Below, piece by piece: positions 47,928 through 58,235 of a stretch of 64,000 nucleotides of DNA. A model generated the notes under the pieces. It did no database searches and was not told where the DNA came from. It was given only the letters and a program-made list of their open reading frames with translations. Location of the stretch: assembly GCF_001704415.2 (NCBI RefSeq), contig NC_030819.1:36016575-36080574 (forward strand), read 5' to 3'. The position numbers and the translations under genes were made by a program. The first letter of the stretch is position 1; the number at the start of each line of letters is the position of its first letter. Source of the stretch: Capra hircus. Its lineage: Eukaryota > Chordata > Mammalia > Artiodactyla > Bovidae.

Positions 47928-48097
47928 ATATTATTTTTCTTCAGGGAACTGAAGTTATATTTAAGGTTGCCCTAAGCCTGCTGAGCAACCAAGAGACACT
48001 CATAATGGAATGTGAAAACTTTGAAAATATTGTTGAATTCCTTAAAATCACTCTCCCTGATATGAATTCATCTGAAATGGAAAAAATAATTACCCAG
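47928..48097 (+). CDS. TBC1D4: TBC1D4 exon 19 (end of TBC domain)
   Basis: This exon is 170 nt, phase 1 in and phase 0 out, with acceptor TTTTTTTTCAG and donor GTATGA. It begins (D)IIFLQGTEVIFKVALSLL, the closing helices of the TBC domain. It continues ECENFENIVEFLKITLPDMN and ends MEKIITQ. A few substitutions from human as I remember it (S to N, N to I, T to S) are scattered and conservative. The domain ends at about human residue 1112, so the second half is post-domain helix. Confidence 0.96.
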
Positions 48098-48368
48098 GTA
48101 TGATTTAAATGGTAATAATAAGGTATAAGATTATATAACAGTTTTTCTACTAATTATATTATTAAATGTTTTGGCATAAACATGTGTTTTGCTTGACCAT
48201 TTTTAAATTTGATCAGATACATTTTACCTAGAAATGAAACTATTATGTAATTTCTCCTTGTGACATTGTGTGGGTGTGCCCAGGCAAGGTGATTCAGTCC
48301 TTGCCTGTGATGATTCATAAGTTTTTCAATTTAGATCGGTGGTAAGACTGAAGATAGAACTTAGAGAG

Positions 48369-48576
48369 TTCAGTTCAGTTCAGTTCAGTCGCTCAGTTGT
48401 GTCCAACTCTTTGCGACCCCATGAATTGCAGCACGTCAGGCCTCCCTGTCCATCACCAACTCCCGGAGTTCACTCAAAGTCATGTCGATCGAGTCAATGA
48501 TGCCATCCAGCCATCTCATCCTCTGTTGTCCCCTTCTCCTCCTGCCTCCAATCCCTCCCAGCATGAAAGTCTTTTT
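48369..48576 (-). mobile_element. BovB 3' end, antisense
   Basis: Starts in four AGTTC repeats and runs to CCCTCCCAGCATGA. Confidence 0.9.
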
Positions 48577-49044
48577 CCTCTTACAATCTCTGATTATACT
48601 GTACATGCTGTTGTGTAATGATTTTTTGTTAAAATATTTGTAGAGTATTGGACATTTTTGCATGCCAATAAATATCTCAATGCTCTCATTTTTAAGGGTT
48701 GTATAGTATAGTCCACTGTGTTCATACTCACTGGGTAGGGGTAAAAAAAGATGCTTATTTAAAAAGAATAACAATATTGTCACGAAATATCATTTCAATT
48801 CTAAGATTTGAGTATCTCTAATAGTAGTAGTGCAAGTAAGTCAGTGAGATTTTTTGTGGTTTCTTCTCTCCCAACAGTGTTAGTGTGGATACCAATGCTT
48901 AAATGGCAACTCACTTTCTCTTGCAAGTTTAGACTAAGGAGGAGTTACTTGTTCTCTAGCTTTGAAGCAAACTGTCTTCCTAATGGGTGACAATATGGGA
49001 GAACAGAGGCAGCTGCAATTAAACAGCTCTATACAGTGCCCAAT

Positions 49045-49222
49045 TCCCAAGTGGCTCAGTGCTACAGAATGCACCTGCCGATGCAGGAGATGCGGGTTTG
49101 ATCCCTGCGTCGCGAACATCCCCTGGAGAAGGAAATGGCAACCCACTCCAGTATTGTTGCCTGGGAAATCCCATGGACAGAGGAACAGTCCATGGTGTCA
49201 CAGAGTTGGACACAATTGAGTG
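49045..49222 (+). repeat. Bov-tA SINE
   Basis: TTCCCAAGTGGCTCAGTGCT, CATCCCCTGGAGAAGGAAAT and GTTGGACACAATTGAGTGAT. Confidence 0.9.
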
Positions 49223-49776
49223 ATTGAATACGTATGTATAGTTCCCATGGTGTGCAATTTTAAGATTCTGTCTCTGGTAGGATACGTTAGTGAATTCTAA
49301 GAGACTTGTATGGATTAGAAAATGGATGAAAATATTTAGTACAAGCCCTTTCTACCTCCTTGACAAATAATTAGAAGGGCTTTTGATCTTATTATTATAG
49401 AACTACCCTATGCAGTTTTGCTTCTTAACCAGCAAAGATGATCTCCAACTTGTATAAGGGTTACTCAGTTACTCTTGTGTATCTGGTAGGCAACATTTTG
49501 GGAGACCATTCCTAGATTGTGTATATTTTAGTTGCAAAATATCTTTGGACCTTAACTTCTCTAGTGTCTTGGCCTTGTCATGAAAATGTTTCAATTGTAT
49601 TGAAATCATCTGTTTGTCCTTATTTGACAGTCACACTTGTTACAATTCCCTTTGTTTGGTATGTCATGCTGTTCCTCATTAAGAAGTATTGGGAAATCTA
49701 CATGAAGTACCTTAGATACACAGATGTATCTTTGTGCACATCCTGAAGGTCAGACTGACCCCTGTTTTCACTGCAG

Positions 49777-49953
49777 GTTTTTGAGATGGATATTTCTAAA
49801 CAGTTACATGCCTATGAGGTGGAGTATCACGTGCTACAGGATGAACTTCAAGAATCTTCCTATGCTTGCGAGGAGAGCGAGCCCATGGAGAAGCTGGAGA
49901 GGGCCAACAGCCAACTGAAAAGACAAAACATGGATCTTCTAGAAAAATTACAG
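49777..49953 (+). CDS. TBC1D4: TBC1D4 exon 20 (C-terminal helical region)
   Basis: This exon is 177 nt, 59 codons in phase 0 at both ends, with acceptor TTTCACTGCAG and donor GTACAG. It begins VFEMDISKQLHAYEVEYHVL and ends KRQNMDLLEKLQ. The second half, LEKLERANSQLKRQN, is a heptad-repeat coiled coil that continues into the last exon. The middle (YACEESEPMEK) is the most divergent part compared with human. It lies C-terminal to the GAP domain; the family literature links this region to oligomerisation, which I cannot test here. Confidence 0.96.
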
Positions 49954-50219
49954 GTACAGAGATGACGATTTGACCATAAAAGCTGTTGAGTGCCTCCTCT
50001 CCTGCATAGAACCACCCCAGGAAGGATAGATCTGTGGTATAGATTGAGCCATTGCTGACTGTTGACCTGTGTGTCAGATTGTGTCCAAGTGCCCTGGGGG
50101 CTACAAGAGCACAGGCTGATTTAAGTATCAGTTGGGAGAGAAAATCTCCTCTCACAAAATAATTAAATGGCTGTTCAGAGCAGAATCTGATTCGAAACTT
50201 ACTGGGTTTTGAATGTTTG

Positions 50220-50700
50220 GTTTAAGTTCAAGTTGGGAGGGATTGACTAGAGGAAACTGGGAAAGCTCTGGGGGTCTTGGGGCTTGATCTGGACTCTAGA
50301 GGCTTGGTGGGAGGAATGAGTGAGGAGTGGGGAGTGTTGAAAGCTAGATAATATGGGAGAACTTAGAGGAAACTTAAATCCTCTTAAGATTTACATTGGG
50401 GAGAAATGGGGTAAACATGATGGAGGTGGATTTGTAAATAACTTTCAAGGTCAAGAAGAAGAACACAGCTTTAATCATGTTGAGAGAGAAATCTCTCAAA
50501 ATTTTTGAACCATATTTTAGGAAGATCAGTCTGGAAAAACCTTGATGAGGACAGATTAGAATGGGGAGAGAAGGTAGGGAGACCAGCTAGCAATTATTTG
50601 TAGAAATCTGATTGGGGAAGATGAGAACTGTCTAGAGTAAAACTCACAGAAATGGAAAGGAGAAAAGTGAATGAAAACAGGTAACATGTAATCCTTGCCA
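50220..50700 (-). repeat. Possible old L2-like fragment
   Basis: GGAAGATCAGTCTGGAAAAA and GGTAGGGAGACCAGCTAGCA fit old L2-type sequence in minus orientation; weak elsewhere. Confidence 0.35.
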
Positions 50701-50729
50701 TGAAGAAATTTGCAGCTGATAGCTTAATG

Positions 50730-51280
50730 TGTTGATCTCCAAAGAAGATTTAGCCAGGGCTCAGGCTTGATCCTTCAAGAGCTTTTGTGTACCAGAGTTT
50801 TATTAAAGTGAAAAAGGGACAGAGAAAGCTTCTGACATAGACATCAGAAGGGGGCCTGAGAATGCCCCCCTTACTAGTTTCAGCAAGGGAGTTATATACT
50901 TTTTCAATTGGTTATTACAGTAAATCAAAAGAATGTCTCAAGGTTGTAAAGGTCTTACCAGATCCACTCCCACAATTTACATTTTAAGATAACAGGATTG
51001 GAGCTAACAATAGAAAGAAAGGTCTTACCAGACCCACTCCCATAATATGCATCTTAAAATAACAAGATTAGTCAGAACGTTCTTGTTAAGGAGAAACATG
51101 TCCTGAGCAAGATACATTGTTATATTGGCTAAGACAAAGCAATGTAGAAAAAAACATTCCTGTTCCTCCCTTTCTCCTTGAGAGCCTCAGACCCCTTTCT
51201 CCTTCTCTAAGGCCTTGGACCCTTCTTCCTCAAGGGCCCTGGACTCCTTATCAACCTACCTAAGGATGAGCTCTCTCACA
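50730..51280 (-). repeat. Endogenous retrovirus LTR (solo), antisense to TBC1D4
   Basis: About 551 bp bounded on the minus strand by TG...CA. In that orientation it shows a TATATAA box (AAAGTATATAACTCCC on the minus strand, near 50890), then AATAAA in CTTTAATAAAACTCTGG about 90 bases later, in correct promoter-to-poly(A) order. Upstream lie two 70-bp tandem units starting at 50948 and 51018. I saw no matching target-site duplication and no internal viral genes next to it. The family is uncertain. Confidence 0.7.
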
Positions 51281-51297
51281 GTTACTTCAGAATATAA

Positions 51298-53019
51298 GTT
51301 CAGTTCAGTTTAGTCGCTCAGTCATGTTCGACTCTTTGCGACCCCATGAATCACAGCACGCCAGGCCTCCCTGTCCATCACCAACTCTCAGAGTTCACTC
51401 AGACTCACGTCCATCAAGTCAGTGATGCCATCCAGCCATCTCATCCTCTGTCGTCCCCTTCTCCTCCAGCCCCCAATCCCTCCCAGCATCAGAGTCTTTT
51501 CCAATGAGTCAACTCTTCACATGAGGTGGCCAAAGTAGTGGAGTTTCAGCTTTAGCATCATTCCCTCCAAAGAAATCCCAGGGCTGATCTCCTTCAGAAT
51601 GGACTGGTTGGATCTCCTTGCAGTCCAAGGGATTCTCAAAAGTCTTCTCCAACACCACAGTTCAAACGCATCAATTCTTCGGTGCTCAGCCTTCTTCACA
51701 GTCCAACTCTCACATCCATACATGACCACAGGAAAAACCATAGCCTTGACTAGACGGACCTTAGTCGGCAAAGTAATGTTTCTGCTTTTGAATATGCTAT
51801 CTAGGTTGGTCATAACTTTTCTTCCAAGGAGTAAGCGTCTTTTAATTTCATGGCTGCAATCACCATCTGCAGTGATTTTGGAGCCCCCCCAAAATAAAGT
51901 CTGACACTGTTTCCACTGTTTCCCCATCTATTTCCCATGGAGTAATGGGACTGGATGCCATAATCTTCGTTTTCTGAATGTTGAGCTTTAAGCCAACTTT
52001 TTCACTCTCTTCTTTCACTTTCATCAAGAGGCTTTTTAGTTCCTCTTCACTTTCTGCCATAAGGGTGGTGTCATCTGCATATCTGAGATTACTGATATTT
52101 CTCCCGGCAATCTTGATTCCAGCTTGTGCTTCTTCCAGCCCAGCATTTCTCATGATGTACTCTGCATAGAAGTTAAGTAAGCAGGGTGACAATATACAGC
52201 CTTGATATACTCCTTTTCCTATTTGAAACCAGTCTGTTGTTCCATGTCCAGTTCTAACTGTTGCTTCCTGACCTGCATACAGATTTCTCAAGAGGCAGGT
52301 CAGGTGGTCTGGTATTCCCATCCCTTTCAGAATTTTCCACAGTTTATTGTGATCCACACAGTCAAAGGCTTTGGCATAGTCAATAAAGCAGAAATAGATG
52401 TTTTTCTGGAACTCTCTTGCTTTTTCCATGATCCAGCAGATGTTGGCAATTTGATCTCTGGTTCCTCTGCCTTTTTGAAAGCCAGCTTGAACATCAGGAA
52501 GTTCATGGTTCACATATTGCTGAAGCCTGACTTGGAGAATTTTGAGCATTACTTTACTAGCTTGTGAGATGAGTGCAATTGTACGGTAGTTTGAGCATTC
52601 TTTGACGTTGCCTTTCTTTGGGACTGGAATGAAAACTGACCTTTTCCAGTCCTTTGGCCACTGCTGAGTTTTCCAAATTTGCTGGCATATTGAGTGCAGC
52701 ACTTTCACAGCATCATCTTTCAGGATTTGAAATAGTTCAACTGAAATTCTATCACCTCCACTAGCTTTGTTAGCAGTGATGCTTTCTAAGGCCCACTTGA
52801 CTTCACATTCCAGGATGTCTGACTCTAGATGAGTGATCACACCATCGTGATTATCTGGGTCAAGAAGATCTTTTTTGTACAGTTCTTCTGTGTATTCTTG
52901 CCACCTCTTCTTAGTATCTTCTGCTTCTGTTAGGTCCATACCATTTCTGTCCTTTATTGTGCCCATCTTTGCATGAAATGTTCCCTTGGTATCTCTAATT
53001 TTCTCTTCAAGATCTCTTT
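51298..53019 (-). mobile_element. BovB LINE, antisense, 1.7 kb, with the longest open frame
   Basis: A 5'-truncated insertion flanked by the 9-bp duplication AGAATATAA at 51289-51297 and 53020-53028. On the minus strand 52966-51860 is open for 368 codons and encodes RTE reverse transcriptase: FCFIDYAKAFDCVDH (motif A), then NLRYADDTTLMAE with YADD at 52070-52081. The rest of the ORF and the endonuclease lie upstream of the truncation, so it is not autonomous. The open frame and clean duplication mark a relatively young copy. Confidence 0.94.
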
Positions 53020-53113
53020 AGAATATAAACTATGTATTTATTCATCAGTGCACTCTTACAAATGTGATAAGTGATTTAGTGTAAAGTAATATTGCACATC
53101 TGTAACCTATATG

Positions 53114-53436
53114 GGGCCTCTCCAGGTGGTGAAAATGATGACGTTTGCAGGTAAGGGTGGAGAAGGCAATGGCACCCCACTCCAGTACTCTTGCCTGGAA
53201 AATCCCATGGATGGAGAAGCCTGGTAGGCTGCAGTCCATGGGGTCGCTAAGAGTCGGACACGACTGAGCGACTTCACTTTGACTTTTCACTTTCATGCAT
53301 TGGAGAAGGAAATGGCAACTCATTCCAGTATTCTTGCCTGGAGAATCCCAGGGATGAGGGAGCCTGGTGGGCTGCCGTCTATGGGGTCGCACAGAGTCGG
53401 ACACGACTGAAGCAACTTAGCAGCAGCAGTAGCAAC
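53114..53436 (+). repeat. Bov-A2 SINE
   Basis: The dimer starts from a tRNA-like head (GGCCTCTCCAGGTGGTGAAA). A 26-bp duplication with one mismatch flanks it at 53088-53113 and 53437-53462. Confidence 0.88.
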
Positions 53437-53895
53437 AATATCGCACATCTGTAACCTATATGAAGTATCCAAGCCTCAAGGAGTGGAGTTTCCATGTGAT
53501 CAGAGGAGGGGGAGGTGAGAAAGTAAAGCTTCCAGGGAGCCAAGAGGTAGGGGGTAGGGAGTGTGGGGAGAGGGATTCTGAGTTACAACTTAAGTACCCA
53601 GTGGCTCCTTGGTTTCTGCTTACCTGTCACTTTGTCAACACAGTATGTCTCCAAAGTAGGGAACACTAAAACCCTGTTTTGATGTGTGGTAACTCCTCTG
53701 AAGGATAGCTAGGAGAGTAATAGTTTAGAAATGAGGGGTTCCTAGAGTAATTGCTCCCCAAGAAGAAACACTGGCCTCCTTCATTTCGTCTATATTAGCT
53801 GTGGCCCATAGAACATTTCATGCCTTTTTCTATTCAAAACAATGCCAACAATGTTGTATTAGTGCATTGCTAAAGATCATTTTTTAAACAAGATT

Positions 53896-54616
53896 TGCAA
53901 ATAAATTCATCCATACCGTTTTTCTACATTCCACATATAAGCAATATTATGTGATACTTGTTTTTGCTGTTTCGCACTGACTTCACTCTGTATGACAGTC
54001 TCGAGATCCATCCACATCTCTGCAAATGGTACTATTTCGTTCCTTTTTGTGGCATTGTGTATAGGTGCCACATCTTCTTTATCCATTCCTCTGCTGATGG
54101 ACATCTAGGTTGCTTCCATGTTCTGGCTATTGTGAATAGTGTGCAATGAACATTGGGTTGTATGTATCTTTTTGAATTATGGTTTTCACTGGATATATGC
54201 CCAGGAGTCGGATTGATGGATCATATGGAGGCTCTATTTTTCAGTGTTTTAAGGAACCTGTATACTGTTTTCCATAGTGCCTGTACCAATTTACATTCCC
54301 ACCAACAGTGTGGGAGGGTTCCATTTTCTCCACATCTTCTCCAGCATTTATTTACCAAATTATATCTTTGTTTGAGGTGTTACTTATATGAAAGTGAAAG
54401 TTGCTCAGTTGTGTCTGACTCTGTGACCCCATAGACTGTAGCCTGCCAGGCTCCTCTGTCCATGGAATTCTCTAGGCAAGAATACTGCAGTGGGTAGCCT
54501 GTCCCTTCTCCAGGGGATCTTCCAGACCCAGGAATTGAACTGGAGTCTCCTGCATTGCAGGCGGATTCTTTACCAGCTTAGCTGCCAGGGAAGCCCTCTG
54601 GCATTTATTGTTTGTA
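53896..54616 (-). repeat. L1 (ruminant) LINE, inverted 5' part
   Basis: An antisense L1 ORF2 end: AAATAAATTCATCCATACCG, GATGGACATCTAGGTTGCTT and CATTCCCACCAACAGTGTGG. It is broken by a Bov-tA (54353-54600) and then continues GTTTGTAGATTTG. The 3' UTR of the same L1 follows in the opposite orientation at 54657. Confidence 0.8.
54353..54600 (-). repeat. Bov-tA SINE nested in L1
   Basis: Minus copy ending GCTGCCAGGGAAGCCCTCTG, with a short unique tail at 54353-54387. A 9-bp duplication GCATTTATT flanks it at 54344-54352 and 54601-54609. Removing it restores the L1. Confidence 0.88.
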
Positions 54617-54618
54617 GA

Positions 54619-54620
<2 letters not shown>

Positions 54621-54656
<36 letters not shown>
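54621..54656. repeat. (TG)18 microsatellite
   Basis: An uninterrupted TG repeat of about 18 units, at the L1 junction. Confidence 0.92.
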
Positions 54657-54657
<1 letters not shown>

Positions 54658-54930
54658 TGGATACCAAGGTGGAGGAGGGGGAGGGGGATGAACTGGGAGA
54701 TTGGGATTGACATGTATACACTATTTTGTACTGTGTACAAAATAAATAACTACTGAGAACCTACTGTATAGCACAGGGAACTCTACTCAGTGCTCTGTGG
54801 TAACCTAAATGGGAAGGAAATCCAAAAACAGAGGGGATTTATGTATATGTATAACTGATTCACTTTACAGCAGAAACTAACATAACCTTGTAAAGCAACT
54901 ATACTCCAATAAAAATTTTTTTAAAAAGAG
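54657..54930 (+). repeat. L1 (ruminant) LINE 3' UTR
   Basis: GATGGATACCAAGGTGGAGG, CTACTGTATAGCACAGGGAA and the terminal CTATACTCCAATAAAAATTT then A/T-rich tail. It is in sense orientation. Confidence 0.85.
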
Positions 54931-55593
54931 ACAGCAGTGTCTATTTTCAGAAAGAAAAATAAACAGGCTATTGTCCTTTATTACTAGGATGTTTCAGTGA
55001 TGATTATTTGAACATATCTTTATTTAGGGAAAGTGGGTTTGCACCTACTTTATGTTATAATGATTTTTATTAATGGTTACAAATTTTTTCATTCACAGTT
55101 CAATGTTGTCATCCCCTCTGGTCCCCAAGTTATGTGGGCACATCCAACACCTGTAAAAACTGATAAGATCCCACGTATGTGTTGAGCAAACCCTGTATTT
55201 CCACTCAGAGGGCAAAATACCCTCTTTTAACACCTTAGGGCAGTGTCAGGAATCTCCTGTTTTTCCCTGTCAGATCCCAGTCACTCAAGCAGAAGACCTG
55301 TGTGTGGAGTGAGTGCCCTCACTCCTGAGGGATGATGATTTAATATTGCATTTTTGGTGTATTCAGTGAAATGAGATGTATTTTGTTAGAACTCTAGTTA
55401 TATTTTTGAGAACCATAAAAAATCGCCATGTCGTGGATGGTTTCAGAGTATTTGCTTCCTATACTAAGATGTACTAAGTAATATGATATGATTAGCTAAT
55501 ATATATAAGTTCTGACTGCTGCTGTGATAATGAACCAAAACCTTCAGATTTTTGATTTGGCGGATTTTGTGTTTCTGTTTTGGCCCCAAACAG

Positions 55594-55827
55594 ATAGCTC
55601 ATGCTAAAATTCAGACCTTGGAGTCCAACCTGGAAAATCTTTTAACCAGAGAGACCAAAATGAAGTCTTTGATCCGGACTCTGGAACAGGAGAAGATGGC
55701 TTATCAGAAGGCAGTGGAGCAGATCTGGAAGCTGCTACCTGCAGATATTCTAGCCAACTGCGAACCACTGCTGAGAGACTTAAACTGCAACCCTAACAAC
55801 AAAGCCAAGACAGGAAACAAGCCATGA
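55594..55827 (+). CDS. TBC1D4: TBC1D4 exon 21, terminal coding exon (C-terminal coiled coil and stop)
   Basis: The coding part is 234 nt, 77 codons plus TGA at 55825-55827, phase 0 in, with acceptor CCCCAAACAG. It begins IAHAKIQTLESNLENLL, continues KMKSLIRTLEQEKMAYQKAV and ends NNKAKTGNKP. Leu and Ile recur at heptad spacing, so this is a coiled coil that extends the one in exon 20. The C-terminus matches human TBC1D4 closely. The first residue (Ile for human Val) and QIWKLL for human QLRKLL are changes as I remember the human protein. Confidence 0.97.
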   Translation: MAHAKIQTLESNLENLLTRETKMKSLIRTLEQEKMAYQKAVEQIWKLLPADILANCEPLLRDLNCNPNNKAKTGNKP

Positions 55828-55997
55828 AGACTTGCCACCTCAGCAGGACGTGACCATTCAAGGATGCTACAGTCTGGAGGAGTCTGCATGCTGCTGGCCC
55901 AGCACTGGCCACCAGAGCTGACAGTCACTGAATCAGCTGTGAGCCCGTCAGAGCCAGTGGCCCTTGCTGTCCTCAGAGCATGCAAGCTCTAAACCAT

Positions 55998-56045
55998 TGT
56001 ACATACGTAGACTGTTTTTTGCTGTCCTTGTTGACTATGTACATA
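55998..56045 (+). promoter_or_regulatory. Pair of Pumilio response elements in the 3' UTR
   Basis: Two exact TGTACATA octamers, at 55998-56005 and 56038-56045, fit the Pumilio consensus UGUANAUA. They start about 170 nt after the stop codon and their starts are 40 nt apart. Binding is inferred from the motif alone. Confidence 0.5.
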
Positions 56046-56657
56046 TATATAAAATGGACTTAAAGAGTTCATGCTTTCAGATAAAAGTAGATGCATATTT
56101 ACAGCAATTTTTTAAAAAAATCAAAACTTCATGAAATCCACAACAAAGGGAAGTTAAAATGAAGTTCCCCTTGGACACATGTGACATCTGTTTGTCTTTG
56201 TAGTGAAACAAAGCTAGAACATCTTTGTATATTGAAATATACTTGAAAAAAATGAATGTATTTTTTTCTCCAAAGAATGGCATGTTTCACGCAGTGGTGG
56301 AGAGGTGGAAACATTTGTGTAACTTTATGTGCATCTGTCTTAAAATCTACTGACATTATATATATATGAGGAAAATGACTGATTGCCAGTAAATCTCCTC
56401 TGAGTTTTCCAGGAAAGTAGGGGCCTTCCCCTGCTGCCTGCTTTGTGCCAATGAGCATGTCGCATCTACATGCATTTTGAGTCTGGTCAGGCATTACTTT
56501 AGTTGTATGTAAGGAGGAAACAAGACAGTGGCTGAGTCTGCCCATCCAGCTCAAGGTGAAAGAGAACATTACTAATTTTCTAGTAAATTAGACCAGCGTT
56601 TTGTTAAACTAAACATGTCAGTCCTTAAAAATTAATTTAGGGCCTAAAGTGTCTAGC

Positions 56658-56783
56658 CCTGGAGTAGGAAATGGCAACCCACTCCAGTATTCTTGCCTGG
56701 AAAATCTCATGGCCTGAGGAGCCTGGCCAACTACAGTCCATGGGGTCACAAAGAGTCGGACATGGCTGAGTGACTGAGCATAC
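56658..56783 (+). repeat. Bov-tA/Bov-A2-type SINE fragment in the 3' UTR
   Basis: AATGGCAACCCACTCCAGTA to AGTCGGACATGGCTGAGTGA, without the tRNA-like head. Confidence 0.88.
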
Positions 56784-58046
56784 GTAAATTGTCAAGATTA
56801 ACTTTCTACCTTTTTATTGAAATTTCTCATGAATGAACTACTTGGTGCCATAGTTAGTGACAAGGATTTGCCATTTCCCACTAAAATGTGGGAACTCTTG
56901 TCTTAGTTCTCTCTACCTTAAATGGAGGGTAAGGAAATGCAATTATGATTGGTTTTCTAAAGATGAGATACTGTGTTGAGATACTTTTTTTTTTGTCAGT
57001 TGACAGGTCTGATAAGGTTGTAATCATCCTCCCCTTCCACATGAGCGTTTATGAGAACTGTGGAGTGTTTAAAACAAACTTGAAATCCATGGGAAGGGAA
57101 GGAGAAAGCCTTTCTAAAACCTACAGTTCTGCATTGGGACTCCTGACTTTCTCAGTCTACAGAGAGATTATAAGAAGACATTCATGCATGCTGGGTGAAT
57201 GGAAGGAAAGCAATTTTTAACTTACACATGGAATTTCTCCATTTCAGAGATGACTCTGTGACAGTGCCTCGGAAAGTGGATGCAGCAGTTCTGCCTTTCC
57301 AAACAATATTTTTCATCACTGCGTTTTGCAGCACTTGTATTATCAGAGATGGATTATCTGGGATAATTTTCTTCAAAGGGAGTTTGTTATACACAAGCTA
57401 CAATGTATTACAGAGTAGAAAGGTAAAGCTCTAAAAGTTTCAGAAACGTCTGATGAATGGATAAGGATCTGAACATCCCCTCTCACCCCCACGACCGACC
57501 AGCTACTCAGTGGAATGTAGTGACTCAGTGTAGTGTAGTAAATGTAATGTTACAATCAGCACGCCCTCTCATCCAGGCAGTTTCTCAGAAGAAGATGAAG
57601 TCTTACTAGTAAAGGTAATGTAATTTCTAGATTCTAGAAAATGCTGACCTAATCAGTTGGGGCCACCAACTGTTTTGTTGCTTGGATTTCCCTCAAATTT
57701 CTCTATTTGTAGGAGAGGTATTTTCTTATGAGGAATATGATAAATATCATCTGGTTACTGTCTGGTGATGAAAATTACCTGGTGTGTATGATACACAGGT
57801 GGTAGCCAGGGAACCTTCAAGTTGGGAAAAGAAACTTTTTCTTTCAGTTGTTTGGTTTAAATTTTATTCTGGATCTTCACAGTCAATGTTATCAGTTTAT
57901 TATGGTGTTCAGGGCTTGCCTTGGATGCAATATTTCTTTTGAAAATGAATTTTCTTTTTATTTTGTGATCTTTTAAATGTTGCACCAATTATGCTTCATG
58001 CATTGTTACATCTTCATTTGGTTAATGTAATGTCTAGTTCGTTTCC

Positions 58047-58052
58047 AATAAA
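58047..58052 (+). terminator. TBC1D4: AATAAA poly(A) signal of TBC1D4
   Basis: A canonical AATAAA in the context TTTCCAATAAATACATTG. It is followed by a T/GT-rich stretch (TTGACTTATTGGTTTTACC) suited to cleavage 15-25 nt downstream. It is the first canonical hexamer I found after the stop codon. Confidence 0.75.
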
Positions 58053-58235
58053 TACATTGCTGCCTGTTTCCTTGACTTATTGGTTTTACCTTTGTAATAA
58101 GAGAGAAGACCTTGGTTAGAGTCCTTTACAAAATCTGCATGGGTTGGATTGTTGCTACTTAAAATTTGTTCACTGATAATTCTTTGAATCAGAGACAACA
58201 AAGATAATTGTTAGAAACATTTATGAAAGTACATT

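Larger units (their letters stand above)
48098..49776 (+). other. TBC1D4: TBC1D4 intron 19
   Basis: A 1.7-kb intron. It carries an antisense BovB 3' end (48369-48576) and a sense Bov-tA (49045-49222). The rest, 48577-49044 and 49223-49776, is AT-rich single-copy sequence. Confidence 0.85.
49954..55593 (+). other. TBC1D4: TBC1D4 intron 20
   Basis: A 5.6-kb intron, the most repeat-rich part of the gene. In order it holds L2-like sequence, an antisense LTR (50730-51280), an antisense BovB (51298-53019), a Bov-A2 (53114-53436) and a twin-primed L1 (53896-54930) with a Bov-tA inside. 53463-53895 and 54931-55593 look single-copy. Confidence 0.88.
1..58072 (+). other. TBC1D4: TBC1D4 gene, 3' half (exons 8-21 by human numbering, introns and 3' UTR)
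   Basis: The sequence shows fourteen exons with AG/GT borders that join into one 2283-nt frame (760 codons and TGA). The product is the C-terminal part of TBC1D4/AS160, the Rab GTPase-activating protein phosphorylated by Akt and AMPK to release GLUT4 vesicles. TBC1D4 rather than its paralogue TBC1D1 is indicated by the RRRAHTF site, since TBC1D1 has a different residue run there, and by the long-isoform exons. No exon has a frameshift or early stop. The gene begins upstream of base 1, so the promoter, the first seven exons and the PTB domains are missing. The right end is the inferred cleavage site behind AATAAA at 58047. Confidence 0.96.
55828..58072 (+). other. TBC1D4: TBC1D4 3' UTR
   Basis: About 2.2 kb from the stop codon to the inferred cleavage site. 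It contains two Pumilio-type TGTACATA sites (55998 and 56038) and a partial Bov-tA/Bov-A2-type SINE (56658-56783). The open frames within it on either strand are short and show no recognisable protein. The right end is inferred from the AATAAA at 58047 and is not seen directly. Confidence 0.8.
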
